Below are positions 19,183-28,576 of a DNA stretch of 64,000 nt, piece by piece. Under the pieces are notes generated by a model, which saw only the letters and a program-made list of their open reading frames with translations, did not search any database and was not told the DNA's origin. Each line of letters begins with the position of its first letter. Position 1 is the stretch's first letter. The stretch is from contig OY282378.1 in NCBI GenBank assembly GCA_958295835.1, positions 5,543,694 through 5,607,693 on the forward strand, in the 5' to 3' direction. Both the position numbers and the translations under genes were made by a program. The stretch is from an uncultured Gammaproteobacteria bacterium (GTDB taxonomy: Bacteria; Pseudomonadota; Gammaproteobacteria; HK1).

Positions 19183-20352
19183 ATGCAACAATTCGCTACA
19201 CGCCACGATCTGCTGGCGACGGTCACCGAAGGGCTCTCCGAAGTCCCGGTGGTCGCCCTGCTGGGCGCCCGGCAGGTGGGCAAGACGACTCTGGCCGGGC
19301 AGGTGGCGTCCGCATGGCCGGGGCCGTCGACGGTCTTCGACCTGGAAGTGGCCGCCACCCGGGCGGCGCTGTCCGGGACCCCCGAGAGGCTGCTCCGCCG
19401 GAGCGAGGGCCTGGTGGTCATCGACGAAGTGCAGCGGATGCCGGGTTTGTTCGAGGTGCTGCGCCCGATCTGTGACGACCGGAACCGGAACGCGGTCTTT
19501 CTGCTGCTGGGCAGCGCCTCCTGGGATCTGATCAGGGGGGTGTCCGAGACGCTGGCGGGGCGGATCCTCTTCGTGGACGTGGGCGGCTTCTCGCTTGCCG
19601 AGGTCGGGCCGGGGAGCCAGGACCGGCTCTGGATGCGCGGCGGCTTTCCGCGAGCGTATCTTGCGCGCTCGGCCGCGGCCTGGAGGCGATGGATGCAGTC
19701 GTTCACGCGCACCTTCCTGGAGCGGGACGTTCCGGGGCTGGGCTCGAAGGTCTCGCCCGAGGCGTTGGGCCGCTTCTGGAGAATGCTGGCGCATTGCCAC
19801 GGGCAGACCTGGAACGCCTCGGAGCTGGGGCGATCGATGGACGTGAGCGTCACCGCGGTGAACCACTACCGGGACCTGCTGGCGGGCGCCTTCATGATCC
19901 GGGTGTTGCCGCCCTGGTTCGAGAACCTGGGCAAGCGCCTCGTCAAGTCACCCAAGGTCTACCTGCGCGACAGCGGCATCCTGCACTTCCTGCTGGGCCT
20001 GGAAGAGATGGAGGACCTGCCGACGCATCCGCGCTACGGCGCAAGCTGGGAGGGGTTCGCGCTGGAGCAGACGCTGATTGCGCACGGGGAACGGGAGGCG
20101 TATTTCTACGCCACCCAACGCGGCGCCGAGCTGGACCTGATGCTGTTGCGGCGGGGAAGGCGATGGGGCTTCGAGTTCAAATGCACCGACGCCCCGCGCA
20201 CCACGAAGTCCATGCACGTGGTCATCGAAGACCTGGGGCTTTCGCACTTGTGGGTCCTGTATCCGGGGGATCGGGAGTACCCGCTCACCGACACCGTCAC
20301 CGCTCTGCCCCTGAAGAACATCCATGACATCGAGCTGCGGCCGGGGTCATGA
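19183..20352 (+). CDS. ATPase with DUF4143 domain (AAA_14 family)
   Basis: A 389-residue protein. The ATG at 19183 gives MQQFATRHDLLATVTEG followed by Walker A (VALLGARQVGKTTLA), the start of AAA_14. Walker B is VVIDEVQRMPGLFEVL and the sensor region is FLLLGSASWDLIRGVSETLAGR. The C-terminal DUF4143 part contains LRDSGILHFLLGL and the nuclease-like GAELDLMLLRRGRRWGFEFK, with the acidic and Lys residues of a PD-(D/E)XK-like core. The function of these ATPases is unresolved; they are common in mobile and defence regions. The last codons and the following 50 bases are duplicated near 33.1 kb. Confidence 0.88.
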   Translation: MQQFATRHDLLATVTEGLSEVPVVALLGARQVGKTTLAGQVASAWPGPSTVFDLEVAATRAALSGTPERLLRRSEGLVVIDEVQRMPGLFEVLRPICDDRNRNAVFLLLGSASWDLIRGVSETLAGRILFVDVGGFSLAEVGPGSQDRLWMRGGFPRAYLARSAAAWRRWMQSFTRTFLERDVPGLGSKVSPEALGRFWRMLAHCHGQTWNASELGRSMDVSVTAVNHYRDLLAGAFMIRVLPPWFENLGKRLVKSPKVYLRDSGILHFLLGLEEMEDLPTHPRYGASWEGFALEQTLIAHGEREAYFYATQRGAELDLMLLRRGRRWGFEFKCTDAPRTTKSMHVVIEDLGLSHLWVLYPGDREYPLTDTVTALPLKNIHDIELRPGS

Positions 20353-20405
20353 ACGCCGCGCCTGAAGTCGTCTTCGAGAACCGGGTCTGCATCCACGGAC
20401 ACCGG
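20350..20405 (+). pseudogene. Fragment resembling the start of hsdR
   Basis: An ATG that overlaps the DUF4143 stop opens MNAAPEVVFENRVCIHGHR. This is related to the start of HsdR (MNTATEHAFERRVEE, 33230) and still closer to the relic at 33157 (MNSATEHIFDNQACIPGHE). The frame runs into unrelated sequence and the downstream permease gene. It is best read as a remnant of an hsdR gene that once followed the DUF4143 gene. Confidence 0.6.
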
Positions 20406-20427
20406 TGCGCACGGACGCCGGCGGGCG

Positions 20428-21795
20428 TCAGGCAGCCGCTTCGTCCTCGTGCAGCACGGCGTTCAGCAGGGCGGCGGTCACCCCCGACACCACGATGCCG
20501 GACACGAACAGCGGCACCGACCACGACGGCAGCACGTCGAGCGGGAGCGGACCGAACCCCGCCGCCCGCGCGAGCTGCTCGACCTGCCACAGCCCCATGC
20601 CGAGGCCGAGCGAGATCGCGGCGATCAGCATGTTGCGGGTGGTGAGCCCGGAGCGGGCGACGAGCTTGAGCCCGGCCGAGACGATGAGGCCGAACATGAC
20701 GATGGCCGCGCCGCCGAGCACCGGCTGCGGCATCGCCCCGACCACCGCGGCGAGCTTGGGGACGAGACCGCAGAGGATCAGGAACACCGCGCCGGCGGTG
20801 ACCACGTGGCGGCTCATCATCCGGGTGAAGGAGACGAGACCGACGTTCTGGCTGTAGGACGTGTTGGGGAGGCCGCCGAACAGGGCGACCACCGCCGAGC
20901 CGAGTCCGTCCGCCATGATGCCGCCCTTCAGCTCCCGGTCGGTCGGCTCCCGATCCGCGCCGCCTGCGGTAATCCCCGAGATGTCGCCGACCGTCTCGAT
21001 GGTCGTGATGAAGGCCATGATGATCATCAACCCCATCAGGCCGAGGGCGGCGGAGGTCGTGAACTCCAGCCCGAACCACCGATCGGGCAGGCCGATCCAC
21101 GCGGCGTCCGATATCTTGGCCGCGGCGTCGGGGTTGACCATGCCGAACGGGATGGCCGCCAAGTAGCCGACCACGAGCCCGATGAACACGGAGGACGTGG
21201 ACCAGACCCCGCGCCCGTAGCGGCGGACCAGCAGGATGGCGACGATGACGAACAGGGCCATGGCCCAGTTGGAGGCGTTGCCGAAGCCCGCCGCTTCGCA
21301 GAACGGGGCCGGATAGGCGCCGCAGCCCGCCGAGTACTTGATCCCGACCGGCAGCAGGGTGAAGCCGATGGTCATCACCACCACCCCGGACACCAGGGCG
21401 GGGATCAGCTTCCGGATCTGCGGGATGAACTGGCCGAGGATCATCTGGAACAGCCCGCCGACCAGGGAAGCGCCGAAGACGGCGGCGAGGGTCGCGCCGC
21501 CCTTGATGGCGGCGGTGAGGATGCCGACGTAGGCGAAGCTCGTGCCCTGCACGATGGGCAGGCGGGCGCCGACCGGCCCGATGCCGATGGTCTGGATCAG
21601 CGTCGCGATGCCCGACGCGAGCAGCGCAATCTGCACGAGCACGGTGATGTACTCCGGCCCCGCGGCAAGCGCGATCAGGAGGGGGACGGTGATGTTCCCC
21701 GCGAACATCGCGAGGACGTGCTGGATGCCGAGTGGAACGGCCTCCACCATCGGCGGCCGGTAATCCGGATCGCGTAGCTGTTGCAGGTCGGTCAT
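20428..21795 (-). CDS. NCS2-family nucleobase:cation symporter (uracil/xanthine permease type)
   Basis: A 455-residue inner-membrane transporter with 12-14 hydrophobic segments. The ATG at 21795 (MTDLQQLRDPDYRPPMVEAV) begins just before the family core (PLGIQHVLAMFAGNITVPLL). The NAT signature appears as GLPNTSYSQNVGLVSFTRM, and the substrate Glu region is AFITTIETVGDIS. The symporters take up xanthine, uric acid or uracil with protons; the exact substrate is undecided, though the signature favours the xanthine/urate branch. It converges on the DUF4143 gene and diverges from the dioxygenase gene. Confidence 0.9.
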   Translation of the reverse strand: MTDLQQLRDPDYRPPMVEAVPLGIQHVLAMFAGNITVPLLIALAAGPEYITVLVQIALLASGIATLIQTIGIGPVGARLPIVQGTSFAYVGILTAAIKGGATLAAVFGASLVGGLFQMILGQFIPQIRKLIPALVSGVVVMTIGFTLLPVGIKYSAGCGAYPAPFCEAAGFGNASNWAMALFVIVAILLVRRYGRGVWSTSSVFIGLVVGYLAAIPFGMVNPDAAAKISDAAWIGLPDRWFGLEFTTSAALGLMGLMIIMAFITTIETVGDISGITAGGADREPTDRELKGGIMADGLGSAVVALFGGLPNTSYSQNVGLVSFTRMMSRHVVTAGAVFLILCGLVPKLAAVVGAMPQPVLGGAAIVMFGLIVSAGLKLVARSGLTTRNMLIAAISLGLGMGLWQVEQLARAAGFGPLPLDVLPSWSVPLFVSGIVVSGVTAALLNAVLHEDEAAA

Positions 21796-21939
21796 TTCCG
21801 TTCCCCTCTGCCTGCCCGGTGTCCGCGTGACGTGCGCCCGATGACGGGTACAGCTACAACTCCTGCGCAACGCTGGCGATCGTAACACCGGAGGGCGGCG
21901 CCCGCGCCGAGGCGATACCATGCGCTCCGAGGCCCGGTC

Positions 21940-22035
21940 CGCCGAAGCTGCCGGACGGATCCGGGCGCTTCAGGTCTTGTCCACGGATCTGCCTGACGGA
22001 CTTGGCTATGCTTCCATCATCAAGACCATGAGTGC
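21940..22035 (+). repeat. Leader repeat, copy A of three
   Basis: A stretch that includes GGTCTTGTCCACGGATCTGC and CTTCCATCATCAAGACCATG recurs at about 36720-36805 and 38509-38598. At its left end it also carries a degenerate hsdM-like piece (CCGCCGAAGCTGCCGGACG). Here it forms the leader of the intact dioxygenase gene; in the other two copies it follows fragments of hsdM. It marks a site of past recombination. Confidence 0.8.
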
Positions 22036-23050
22036 CGCCAGGATGAACACGATTAAAACCGCGGGTGCCGCCGTTCCTTTTCCGGAAAATCCTCCCGCGA
22101 GCTACCAATGGCTGGCCGGCGAGCCGCCGTTCGACCCGGACCGGCATCTGGCGCTGGAGCCGCCGACCGAGGTGCTCACCCTGTCCGAGTTCGGCTACCG
22201 GGACGCCGAGATCGAACCGACGGCAACCCCGGTCGCGGTCTCGGCCCCGTTCCGGGTGCTCAGCGACGAAGGGGCCGCGGTCATGCAGCGCACCGCCCGC
22301 GCGCTCCGCGCCCATGCGACACGGGCCGGCAACCGTATCGAGAACGTCGTTCGCAGCGGCTGCTACCGTTCCCGCTGGCTTCGGGACCTGTGCCTCAGTC
22401 CGGCGGTGACGGAGACCATGGCCGGCATCTACGGCATCGGGGTCGCGCCGCATACCATGCCGGTGCATCTCGGGCATCTGAACTACGAGCCGGCAAACGT
22501 GGACGAGGCCGTGGACAAGTGGCACCACGACACCATCGCCCTCGACTACGTCATGATGGTCACCGACCCGGCGCAACTTCCGGGCGGCCGGTTCGAGTAT
22601 TTCCTGGGCACGAAGGGAGAAGCCGCGGCGCTCGCCGCCGAGGGGAAGACGCCGCCCCCGGACCGGGTCGTCGCCCCGGATTTCCCCGGTCCCGGTTACG
22701 CCATCGCCCTGCACGGCAACATGGTGGTGCATCGCGGGGCGCCTCTGACCGCGCAAGCCGAGCGCATCACCATGGTCAACGCCTACGTCGCCCTCGACCG
22801 CACCCGCGACGACCAGAGCCGTTCCCGCGACCTGATCGGCATCGACGATCCCGCCGTGCTCTACACCGAATGGGCCAGGCACGTCGCCTGGCGCGCACAG
22901 GGACGGCTGGCCGACCTGATCGACACCCTTCCCTTCGACCAGCCACCGGAAGCGGTGGCCTCGCGCCTGGAATCGGCGATCGAGGACGTGCGGCAGGCGA
23001 TCGCCGACATGCGGGCCGGCCCCCGCGAGGCCGAGCATTACGAGCGTTGA
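22028..23050 (+). CDS. Phytanoyl-CoA-dioxygenase-like Fe(II)/2-oxoglutarate oxygenase
   Basis: A protein of about 340 residues with the double-stranded beta-helix iron site: KWHHDTIALDYVMMV carries the HxD-type pair, and YAIALHGNMVVHRGAPL carries the distal His, with Arg about ten residues on in QAERITMV. This fits the phytanoyl-CoA dioxygenase superfamily; the substrate is unknown. The start is uncertain (ATG at 22028 or 22043); the leader repeat runs up to the first. It is 112 bases upstream of the HsdM-HsdS fusion on the same strand. A broken copy lies at 36.8-37.1 kb next to hsdR, so the gene has moved with hsd sequences. Confidence 0.75.
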   Translation: MSAARMNTIKTAGAAVPFPENPPASYQWLAGEPPFDPDRHLALEPPTEVLTLSEFGYRDAEIEPTATPVAVSAPFRVLSDEGAAVMQRTARALRAHATRAGNRIENVVRSGCYRSRWLRDLCLSPAVTETMAGIYGIGVAPHTMPVHLGHLNYEPANVDEAVDKWHHDTIALDYVMMVTDPAQLPGGRFEYFLGTKGEAAALAAEGKTPPPDRVVAPDFPGPGYAIALHGNMVVHRGAPLTAQAERITMVNAYVALDRTRDDQSRSRDLIGIDDPAVLYTEWARHVAWRAQGRLADLIDTLPFDQPPEAVASRLESAIEDVRQAIADMRAGPREAEHYER

Positions 23051-23162
23051 ACCGCGGCAGGTTTCATCCGGCCAATGCCGAGGACGGGCCGGGTACAGGT
23101 GTGTTCCATGCAGGTGGTGGTGACGAAGTCGCAAGGTGCCGAGTGAATCACGAGGATCCGAA

Positions 23163-25985
23163 TTGAGCCCTGAAACCCACTCCCGGCTCGCCAGCTTCAT
23201 CTGGAGCATCTGCAACCTGCTCCGCGGGCCGTACAAGCGCAACGAGTACCGCAAGGTCATCCTGCCGCTGACGGTGCTGCGGCGCTTCGATTGCCTGCTC
23301 GCCCCCACCAAGGCGCGGGTGCTCGCACAGCACGCGAAGATCGGGACGAAGCCGGAGACCGTCGTACGGAGCCTGCTGCGGAAGGTCACCAAGCGCCCGT
23401 TCTACAACCTCTCGAAGCTCGACTTGCCGAAGCTGCTGGACGACCCGAACCAGATCGCCCCCAATCTGAACGCCTACGTCAACGGATTCTCGCCCAACGT
23501 GCGCGAGATCATGGAGCGCTTCGCCTTCGACCGGCAGATCGCCCGCATGGAGGAGAAGAACCTGCTCTACGAGGTGGTGAAGAGCTTCGCCGGGATCGAC
23601 CTCTCGCCGGAACGGGTGGACAACGTGCAGATGGGCTATGTCTTCGAGGAGCTCATCCGCATCGGGGCGGAGCAGTCCAACGAGGAGGCCGGGGAGCACT
23701 TCACGCCGCGCGAGGTGATCAAGCTGATGGTCAACCTGCTGCTGGCGCCCGAACGGGACCTGCGCAAGAGCCACATCGTCAAGACCATCTACGACCCGGC
23801 CTGCGGCACCGGCGGAATGCTCTCGGTAGCCGAGAAGTACATCCACACCCTCAATGCGGAAGCCAACCTCCACCTCTTCGGGCAGGACTGGAACGACGAG
23901 GCGTGGGCGGTCTGCAAGTCCGACATGCTCATCAAGGGCGAGGACGACGACAACATCCGCCTCGGGGACACCTTCACGCGGGACGCCTTCGAGTACGACG
24001 ACAGGGGCGGAAGGTGGGCCTTCGACTACATGCTCGCCAATCCCCCCTTCGGCGTGGAGTGGAAGCAGCAGCGCAGCCACGTCGAACGGGAGGCTGAATC
24101 GCTTGGCTACAACGGCCGTTTCGGCGCCGGCCTGCCGCGCATCAACGACGGCTCGCTGCTCTTCCTCCAGCACATGCTCTCGAAGATGCGCGCGCCGAAG
24201 GACGGCGGCAGCCGCATCGCCATCGTGTTCAACGGCTCGCCGCTGTTCACCGGCGACGCGGGCAGCGGCGAGAGCAACATCCGCCGGTGGATCATCGAGA
24301 ACGACTGGCTGGAGGCCATCGTCGCGCTGCCCGACCAGCTCTTCTACAACACCGGCATCGCGACATACATCTGGGTGCTCACCAACCGCAAGAGACCCCG
24401 GCGCAAGGGCAGGGTCCAGCTCATCGACGCCCGCCGTTTCTTCGTGAAGATGCCAAGGAGCCTCGGCAACAAACGCAACAAGCTCGGCGATCCCGCGGAC
24501 CGGCGGGGCGAACCCGACCAGATCGGGGACCTCACCCGCATCTTCGGCAGCTTCAGGGACGGCGAGACCCGGACCTTCACCGAGGAAGATCCGATCATCA
24601 GGGAGCCGGTCGAGCGGGAGCGCGTCGTCAGCAAGGTGTTCGACAACGCCGACTTCGGCTTCCGCAAGATCACCATCGAACGACCGTTGCGCCTCGACTT
24701 CGCGGCGACCCCGGAACGGCTCGCCCGCCTGGAGGTCCAGCGCGGATTCGTGAACCTCGCGGTCAGCAGCAGGAAGAACGAGAAGGCGCGGCTCGCGGAG
24801 ATCGAGGCCGGCAAACGCCGGCAGGAGGCAATCCGCGGGTTCCTGGCCGATTTCGTGGACGTGTACGGTACGGTGACCTGGGATGATCGCGAGGCGTTCC
24901 TGACCGCCCAGCGCGAGCTCGGCCAATCCGCCGGCGTCCGCCTCGATGCCTCCGAGCGCAAGGCGGTGCTGGGAGCGCTGGGCGAACGCGACGAAAACGC
25001 CGGGATCTGCCGCGACCGGAACGGCGACCCCGAGCCCGATCCCGAGTTGCGTGACACCGAGAGCGTCCCGCTCAAGGAGGACGTCGGTGAATACTTCCGG
25101 CGCGAAGTGCTGCCACACGTGCCCGACGCCTGGATCGACGAAAGCAAAACGAGGGTCGGCTACGAGATCCCCCTCAACCGCCACTTCTACCGGTATGAGC
25201 CGCCTCGGCCGCTGGAGGTGATCGAAGCGGACATCAAGGCGCTGGGGGCCGAGATTACGGAGCTTCTCGGTGAGGTGACATCAACCAATCTGCCGCCCTA
25301 TCCGAGATATAAACCCTCCGCCGTCGAGTGGATCGGGGATGTGCCGGAGCATTGGGAAGGGCTGCAACTCAAGTATTCCGCCTCTATCAACGACGAGATA
25401 CTGACCGAAACCGCAGATCCCGATATGGAACTATCGTATGTGGACATCGGTAGCGTGAATGCAGTGAAAGGGATTTCATCCACAACGAAAGTATCATTTG
25501 AGGATGCCCCGAGCAGGGCACGGCGAATCGTCCGAGATGGCGACACAATCGTATCCACCGTGCGGACATATCTTCGGGCGATCGCGGCAATCCAGGACCC
25601 GATTCAGAACACCGTTGTTTCCACTGGTTTTGCGGTTGTACGTCCACGTTCCGTTTCTGCCCCGTTCATGTCCTACGCCTTGCACGAATCAGGATTTATC
25701 GAAGCGATCATGGCTCGATCCGTCGGCGTAAGCTACCCCGCCATAAATGCCGCGGAGATCGGAATGCTGCCGATTCCGATTCCCGAAACAGATGAACAAC
25801 AGGCCATCGCCGATTTCCTCGATCGCGAGACGAAGAAGCTCGACAGCTTGACCGCCAAGATAGAAATTGCCACCGAGCGCTTACAGGAATACCGCGCTGC
25901 TCTCATTACCGCCGCCGTAACCGGCAAAATCGATGCGAGAACGATAGGCACACCGGAGAATTTATCATCTAGCGACCGTTCGTAG
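23163..25985 (+). CDS. HsdM-HsdS fusion with a single target-recognition domain (hsdM copy 2)
   Basis: A protein of about 940 residues joins a full HsdM to a half-length HsdS. The TTG at 23163 has GAGGA six bases upstream and gives the usual N-terminus SPETHSRLASFIWSICNLLR; a GTG at 23136 is the alternative. The SAM site is YDPACGTGGML (near residue 210) and the catalytic motif is LANPPFGVEW (near 293). From about residue 710 the specificity part opens NLPPYPRYKPSAVEWIGDVP and holds one TRD (about 735-880) and one conserved helix (EQQAIADFLDRETKKLDSL). Standard HsdS has two TRDs, so this would need to dimerise. The TRD part is visibly more AT-rich than the HsdM part, a sign of exchange. HsdR at 33.2 kb is the likely partner. 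Confidence 0.88.
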   Translation: MSPETHSRLASFIWSICNLLRGPYKRNEYRKVILPLTVLRRFDCLLAPTKARVLAQHAKIGTKPETVVRSLLRKVTKRPFYNLSKLDLPKLLDDPNQIAPNLNAYVNGFSPNVREIMERFAFDRQIARMEEKNLLYEVVKSFAGIDLSPERVDNVQMGYVFEELIRIGAEQSNEEAGEHFTPREVIKLMVNLLLAPERDLRKSHIVKTIYDPACGTGGMLSVAEKYIHTLNAEANLHLFGQDWNDEAWAVCKSDMLIKGEDDDNIRLGDTFTRDAFEYDDRGGRWAFDYMLANPPFGVEWKQQRSHVEREAESLGYNGRFGAGLPRINDGSLLFLQHMLSKMRAPKDGGSRIAIVFNGSPLFTGDAGSGESNIRRWIIENDWLEAIVALPDQLFYNTGIATYIWVLTNRKRPRRKGRVQLIDARRFFVKMPRSLGNKRNKLGDPADRRGEPDQIGDLTRIFGSFRDGETRTFTEEDPIIREPVERERVVSKVFDNADFGFRKITIERPLRLDFAATPERLARLEVQRGFVNLAVSSRKNEKARLAEIEAGKRRQEAIRGFLADFVDVYGTVTWDDREAFLTAQRELGQSAGVRLDASERKAVLGALGERDENAGICRDRNGDPEPDPELRDTESVPLKEDVGEYFRREVLPHVPDAWIDESKTRVGYEIPLNRHFYRYEPPRPLEVIEADIKALGAEITELLGEVTSTNLPPYPRYKPSAVEWIGDVPEHWEGLQLKYSASINDEILTETADPDMELSYVDIGSVNAVKGISSTTKVSFEDAPSRARRIVRDGDTIVSTVRTYLRAIAAIQDPIQNTVVSTGFAVVRPRSVSAPFMSYALHESGFIEAIMARSVGVSYPAINAAEIGMLPIPIPETDEQQAIADFLDRETKKLDSLTAKIEIATERLQEYRAALITAAVTGKIDARTIGTPENLSSSDRS

Positions 25986-26155
25986 TGAAAGGATCTGATG
26001 TAAACATGAAACAATCAGTTCTGCCTACGCAGCCTTCGAGAAACCGAAAAGAAGATCAAAGCGATGAGGCTCTGGCACACCACTAGAGAAGATTTTGATT
26101 ATATGATGTCACTGGTGCTATTTTTCCATACCAAAATATGAAGGTACTGAGAGCC

Positions 26156-28576
26156 ATGTCAGCAAACATCTCGGAGTTGTCAAGTGCCGGACAGGAAATC
26201 GAAGAAATTCCCGTTCGAATCAGTTACGAAATTATTCGATTGTTCTCTGAGGGTCTTTACCAGAGTCCGCACAAGGCCATCGAGGAATTCGTAAGTAACG
26301 GGTATGATGCTGATGCGTCTCGTGTTCATGTACTGCTTCCTGAGCAACCAGATAACAAAACAGATGACCCTGCGCCGCTATGGGTAATCGACGACGGCCA
26401 TGGTATGGACATGCAAGGATTCCGACAACTCTGGCGGATTGCCGATACGAACAAAGATGGACCGGTACCATCAAACGGACGAGCTCCTATCGGACAGTTC
26501 GGTATCGGGAAACTGGCGGCATACGTTCTTGCCTGGAAACTCACACATATCAGTCGCATGAGCGACAAACTGCTTCTGACGGCGATGGATTTTCATAAAG
26601 TCACAGGACGCCAAAAGGAAGCTATAGATCCGGTGCAAATATCCCTGCGTGAAATAGATGAGGCGACAGCCAGGAGGCACCTGGCAGAGATCGAACATCG
26701 TGACCCTGCTGCATGGAGGTTCATGTTCGATGGTAAGGGACAAAGCCGTACTTGGACGGCTGCCGGAATGTCCGACTTCCGGGATTTATACAACAAACTT
26801 TCAACAGGTACGCTAAAGTGGGTTTTGAGCTCCGGATTACCTCTTCATACTAATTTCCAAATCTGGCTCAACGGTGAGCGCATAGTATCCAGCAAGGAAA
26901 GTTTATCTGAAATCAAATCGATCCCGATAGACGAAGATCTTCCATCCATAGGAAAAATCAAGGGAATTGCCCGTATTCATAAGAAGCAGCTAACAACCGG
27001 AAAATCAGAACAGATCGGACGCAGCCACGGTTTCTTTATTCGCGTGCGAGAGCGAGTAATCAATCTCGAGGACGAGTTGTTTGGTGTCCAACAACCCAAT
27101 CATGCGGCATGGTCCCGTTTTGCACTGGAGGTCAACGCTGACGGATTACGGGATCATTTACTCTCCTCGCGTGAAGGTGTAAGAGATTCCGAAGAAATCC
27201 GTGCATTTCGAAAGTATCTTCTGGATGTATTCAATCAATGCAGATCTGCTTACGAAGAATGGAACAGAAAAGAGAACGAGCAACTGGACATCATCACCCT
27301 GTTGTCGGAAAACCCGAGCACACATGTGACAGAGCCCCTGATTCGTAGTGTGCGCAATACGGTAGAGACTGGTTCGGAATCTTTCTATATCGGAATTCCT
27401 GGCGATGTAGAAGAAGAGAATCATTCCGCATGGCTGATGAAGTATGAGGAAGAAGTTTCAGAGAAACCTTTCGATGAGACCAAATTCGTACACTACGGTC
27501 CGAACGCTCCCGCGCTCCGCTATGATCCAGTCACGCGCAGCCTCGTGGTAAATGCCGATCATCCGTTCGTGGACAAGCTCACCGATGGAGATAAACATCG
27601 TAACCCGGCGAAATTGTTCGCCTCCTCCGAAGTGCTACTCGAAGGTCAGCTTCAGGATCAGGGGATAGATCGGGCGGCAATCGCCAACTTCCTGAGGGAT
27701 CGTGATCGGGTCTTGCGCCTGATGGCTGGCGATGCTCCGCCGACCGCAGTCGAGGTACTGCGACGGCTTGGTGCCGCGAGCGAGGATCATACTGCCCTAG
27801 AAAGAGCAGTCGGCGCAGTCTTTCAGGTATTGGGATTCGAGTATGAACGAAAAGGAGGTAATGTACCTGGGCCTGATGGTGTGCTCTATGCTCGCCTTGG
27901 CCGCCATAAGGGAACATTGGCGGACTACAGATTGATCTACGACGCAAAACAGACGAATCATCCATCTGTTTCAGCCGACAAAATTGATCTGGCAAGCCTC
28001 GAAGAATTTCGCAAACAGAAACGCGCCGACTTCGGATTCTTCATCGCGACTGCGTATGCAGCGGAAATGGAAACAGATGGCGCACTCAACCGTCGCATCA
28101 ACTCCGAAAAAAGCCGCTGTTTGGCATTACTCAAGATCCAACATTTAAATCGCCTTATATGGTTACACTATCAGCACGGTGTGACGCTTACAGAACTTCG
28201 CACAATGTTTGAAAATGCGCACACTGTTCCAGAGGTAAACGACTGGATCGATTTCCTGGAAAGTAAATTGAAGAAAGACATAGTTCCGCTCTCGGATCTC
28301 CTTCATGGTTTGGAACGCGAAAAGAGTGATCCCAAGGCAGTACCAAGTGTTATTGCCGTTCGTGCGAAACAGCAGGAACTGCAAGATTTTGAACCAGAAC
28401 GTTTGATTGCGCGCTTGAAGGCGGTCGAGAACATCATTGGTTCCCGATGGATCGAAGTAGAAGATTCAGGTAATGTTTCCATGCATCAAACGGCCGATCA
28501 GATTCTGATCGAATTTGATCGGAACATCGGTACATTGATCGACACGACGAACGATCAATCCTCGGAGCAGCTCTGA
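26156..28576 (+). CDS. GHKL (MORC/Hsp90-like) ATPase with C-terminal PD-(D/E)XK-like domain
   Basis: A protein of about 806 residues. The N-terminal GHKL ATPase shows all boxes: N box EEFVSNGYDADAS (near 43), G1 box VIDDGHGMD (near 78) and G2 box APIGQFGIGKLAAY (near 107). The middle is helical. Near residue 565-600 GNVPGPDGVL and YRLIYDAKQTNH give the Asp and Asp-x-Lys of a restriction-endonuclease fold, followed by FGFFIATAYAAE. The base composition is lower in GC than that of hsdM. The stop overlaps the start of the DNA methyltransferase gene (TGATG), so the pair is coupled. GHKL/MORC-type ATPases are known in restriction-modification operons; here the protein is the likely restriction component. 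Start: ATG 26156, with 26138 as the alternative. Confidence 0.82.
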   Translation: MSANISELSSAGQEIEEIPVRISYEIIRLFSEGLYQSPHKAIEEFVSNGYDADASRVHVLLPEQPDNKTDDPAPLWVIDDGHGMDMQGFRQLWRIADTNKDGPVPSNGRAPIGQFGIGKLAAYVLAWKLTHISRMSDKLLLTAMDFHKVTGRQKEAIDPVQISLREIDEATARRHLAEIEHRDPAAWRFMFDGKGQSRTWTAAGMSDFRDLYNKLSTGTLKWVLSSGLPLHTNFQIWLNGERIVSSKESLSEIKSIPIDEDLPSIGKIKGIARIHKKQLTTGKSEQIGRSHGFFIRVRERVINLEDELFGVQQPNHAAWSRFALEVNADGLRDHLLSSREGVRDSEEIRAFRKYLLDVFNQCRSAYEEWNRKENEQLDIITLLSENPSTHVTEPLIRSVRNTVETGSESFYIGIPGDVEEENHSAWLMKYEEEVSEKPFDETKFVHYGPNAPALRYDPVTRSLVVNADHPFVDKLTDGDKHRNPAKLFASSEVLLEGQLQDQGIDRAAIANFLRDRDRVLRLMAGDAPPTAVEVLRRLGAASEDHTALERAVGAVFQVLGFEYERKGGNVPGPDGVLYARLGRHKGTLADYRLIYDAKQTNHPSVSADKIDLASLEEFRKQKRADFGFFIATAYAAEMETDGALNRRINSEKSRCLALLKIQHLNRLIWLHYQHGVTLTELRTMFENAHTVPEVNDWIDFLESKLKKDIVPLSDLLHGLEREKSDPKAVPSVIAVRAKQQELQDFEPERLIARLKAVENIIGSRWIEVEDSGNVSMHQTADQILIEFDRNIGTLIDTTNDQSSEQL

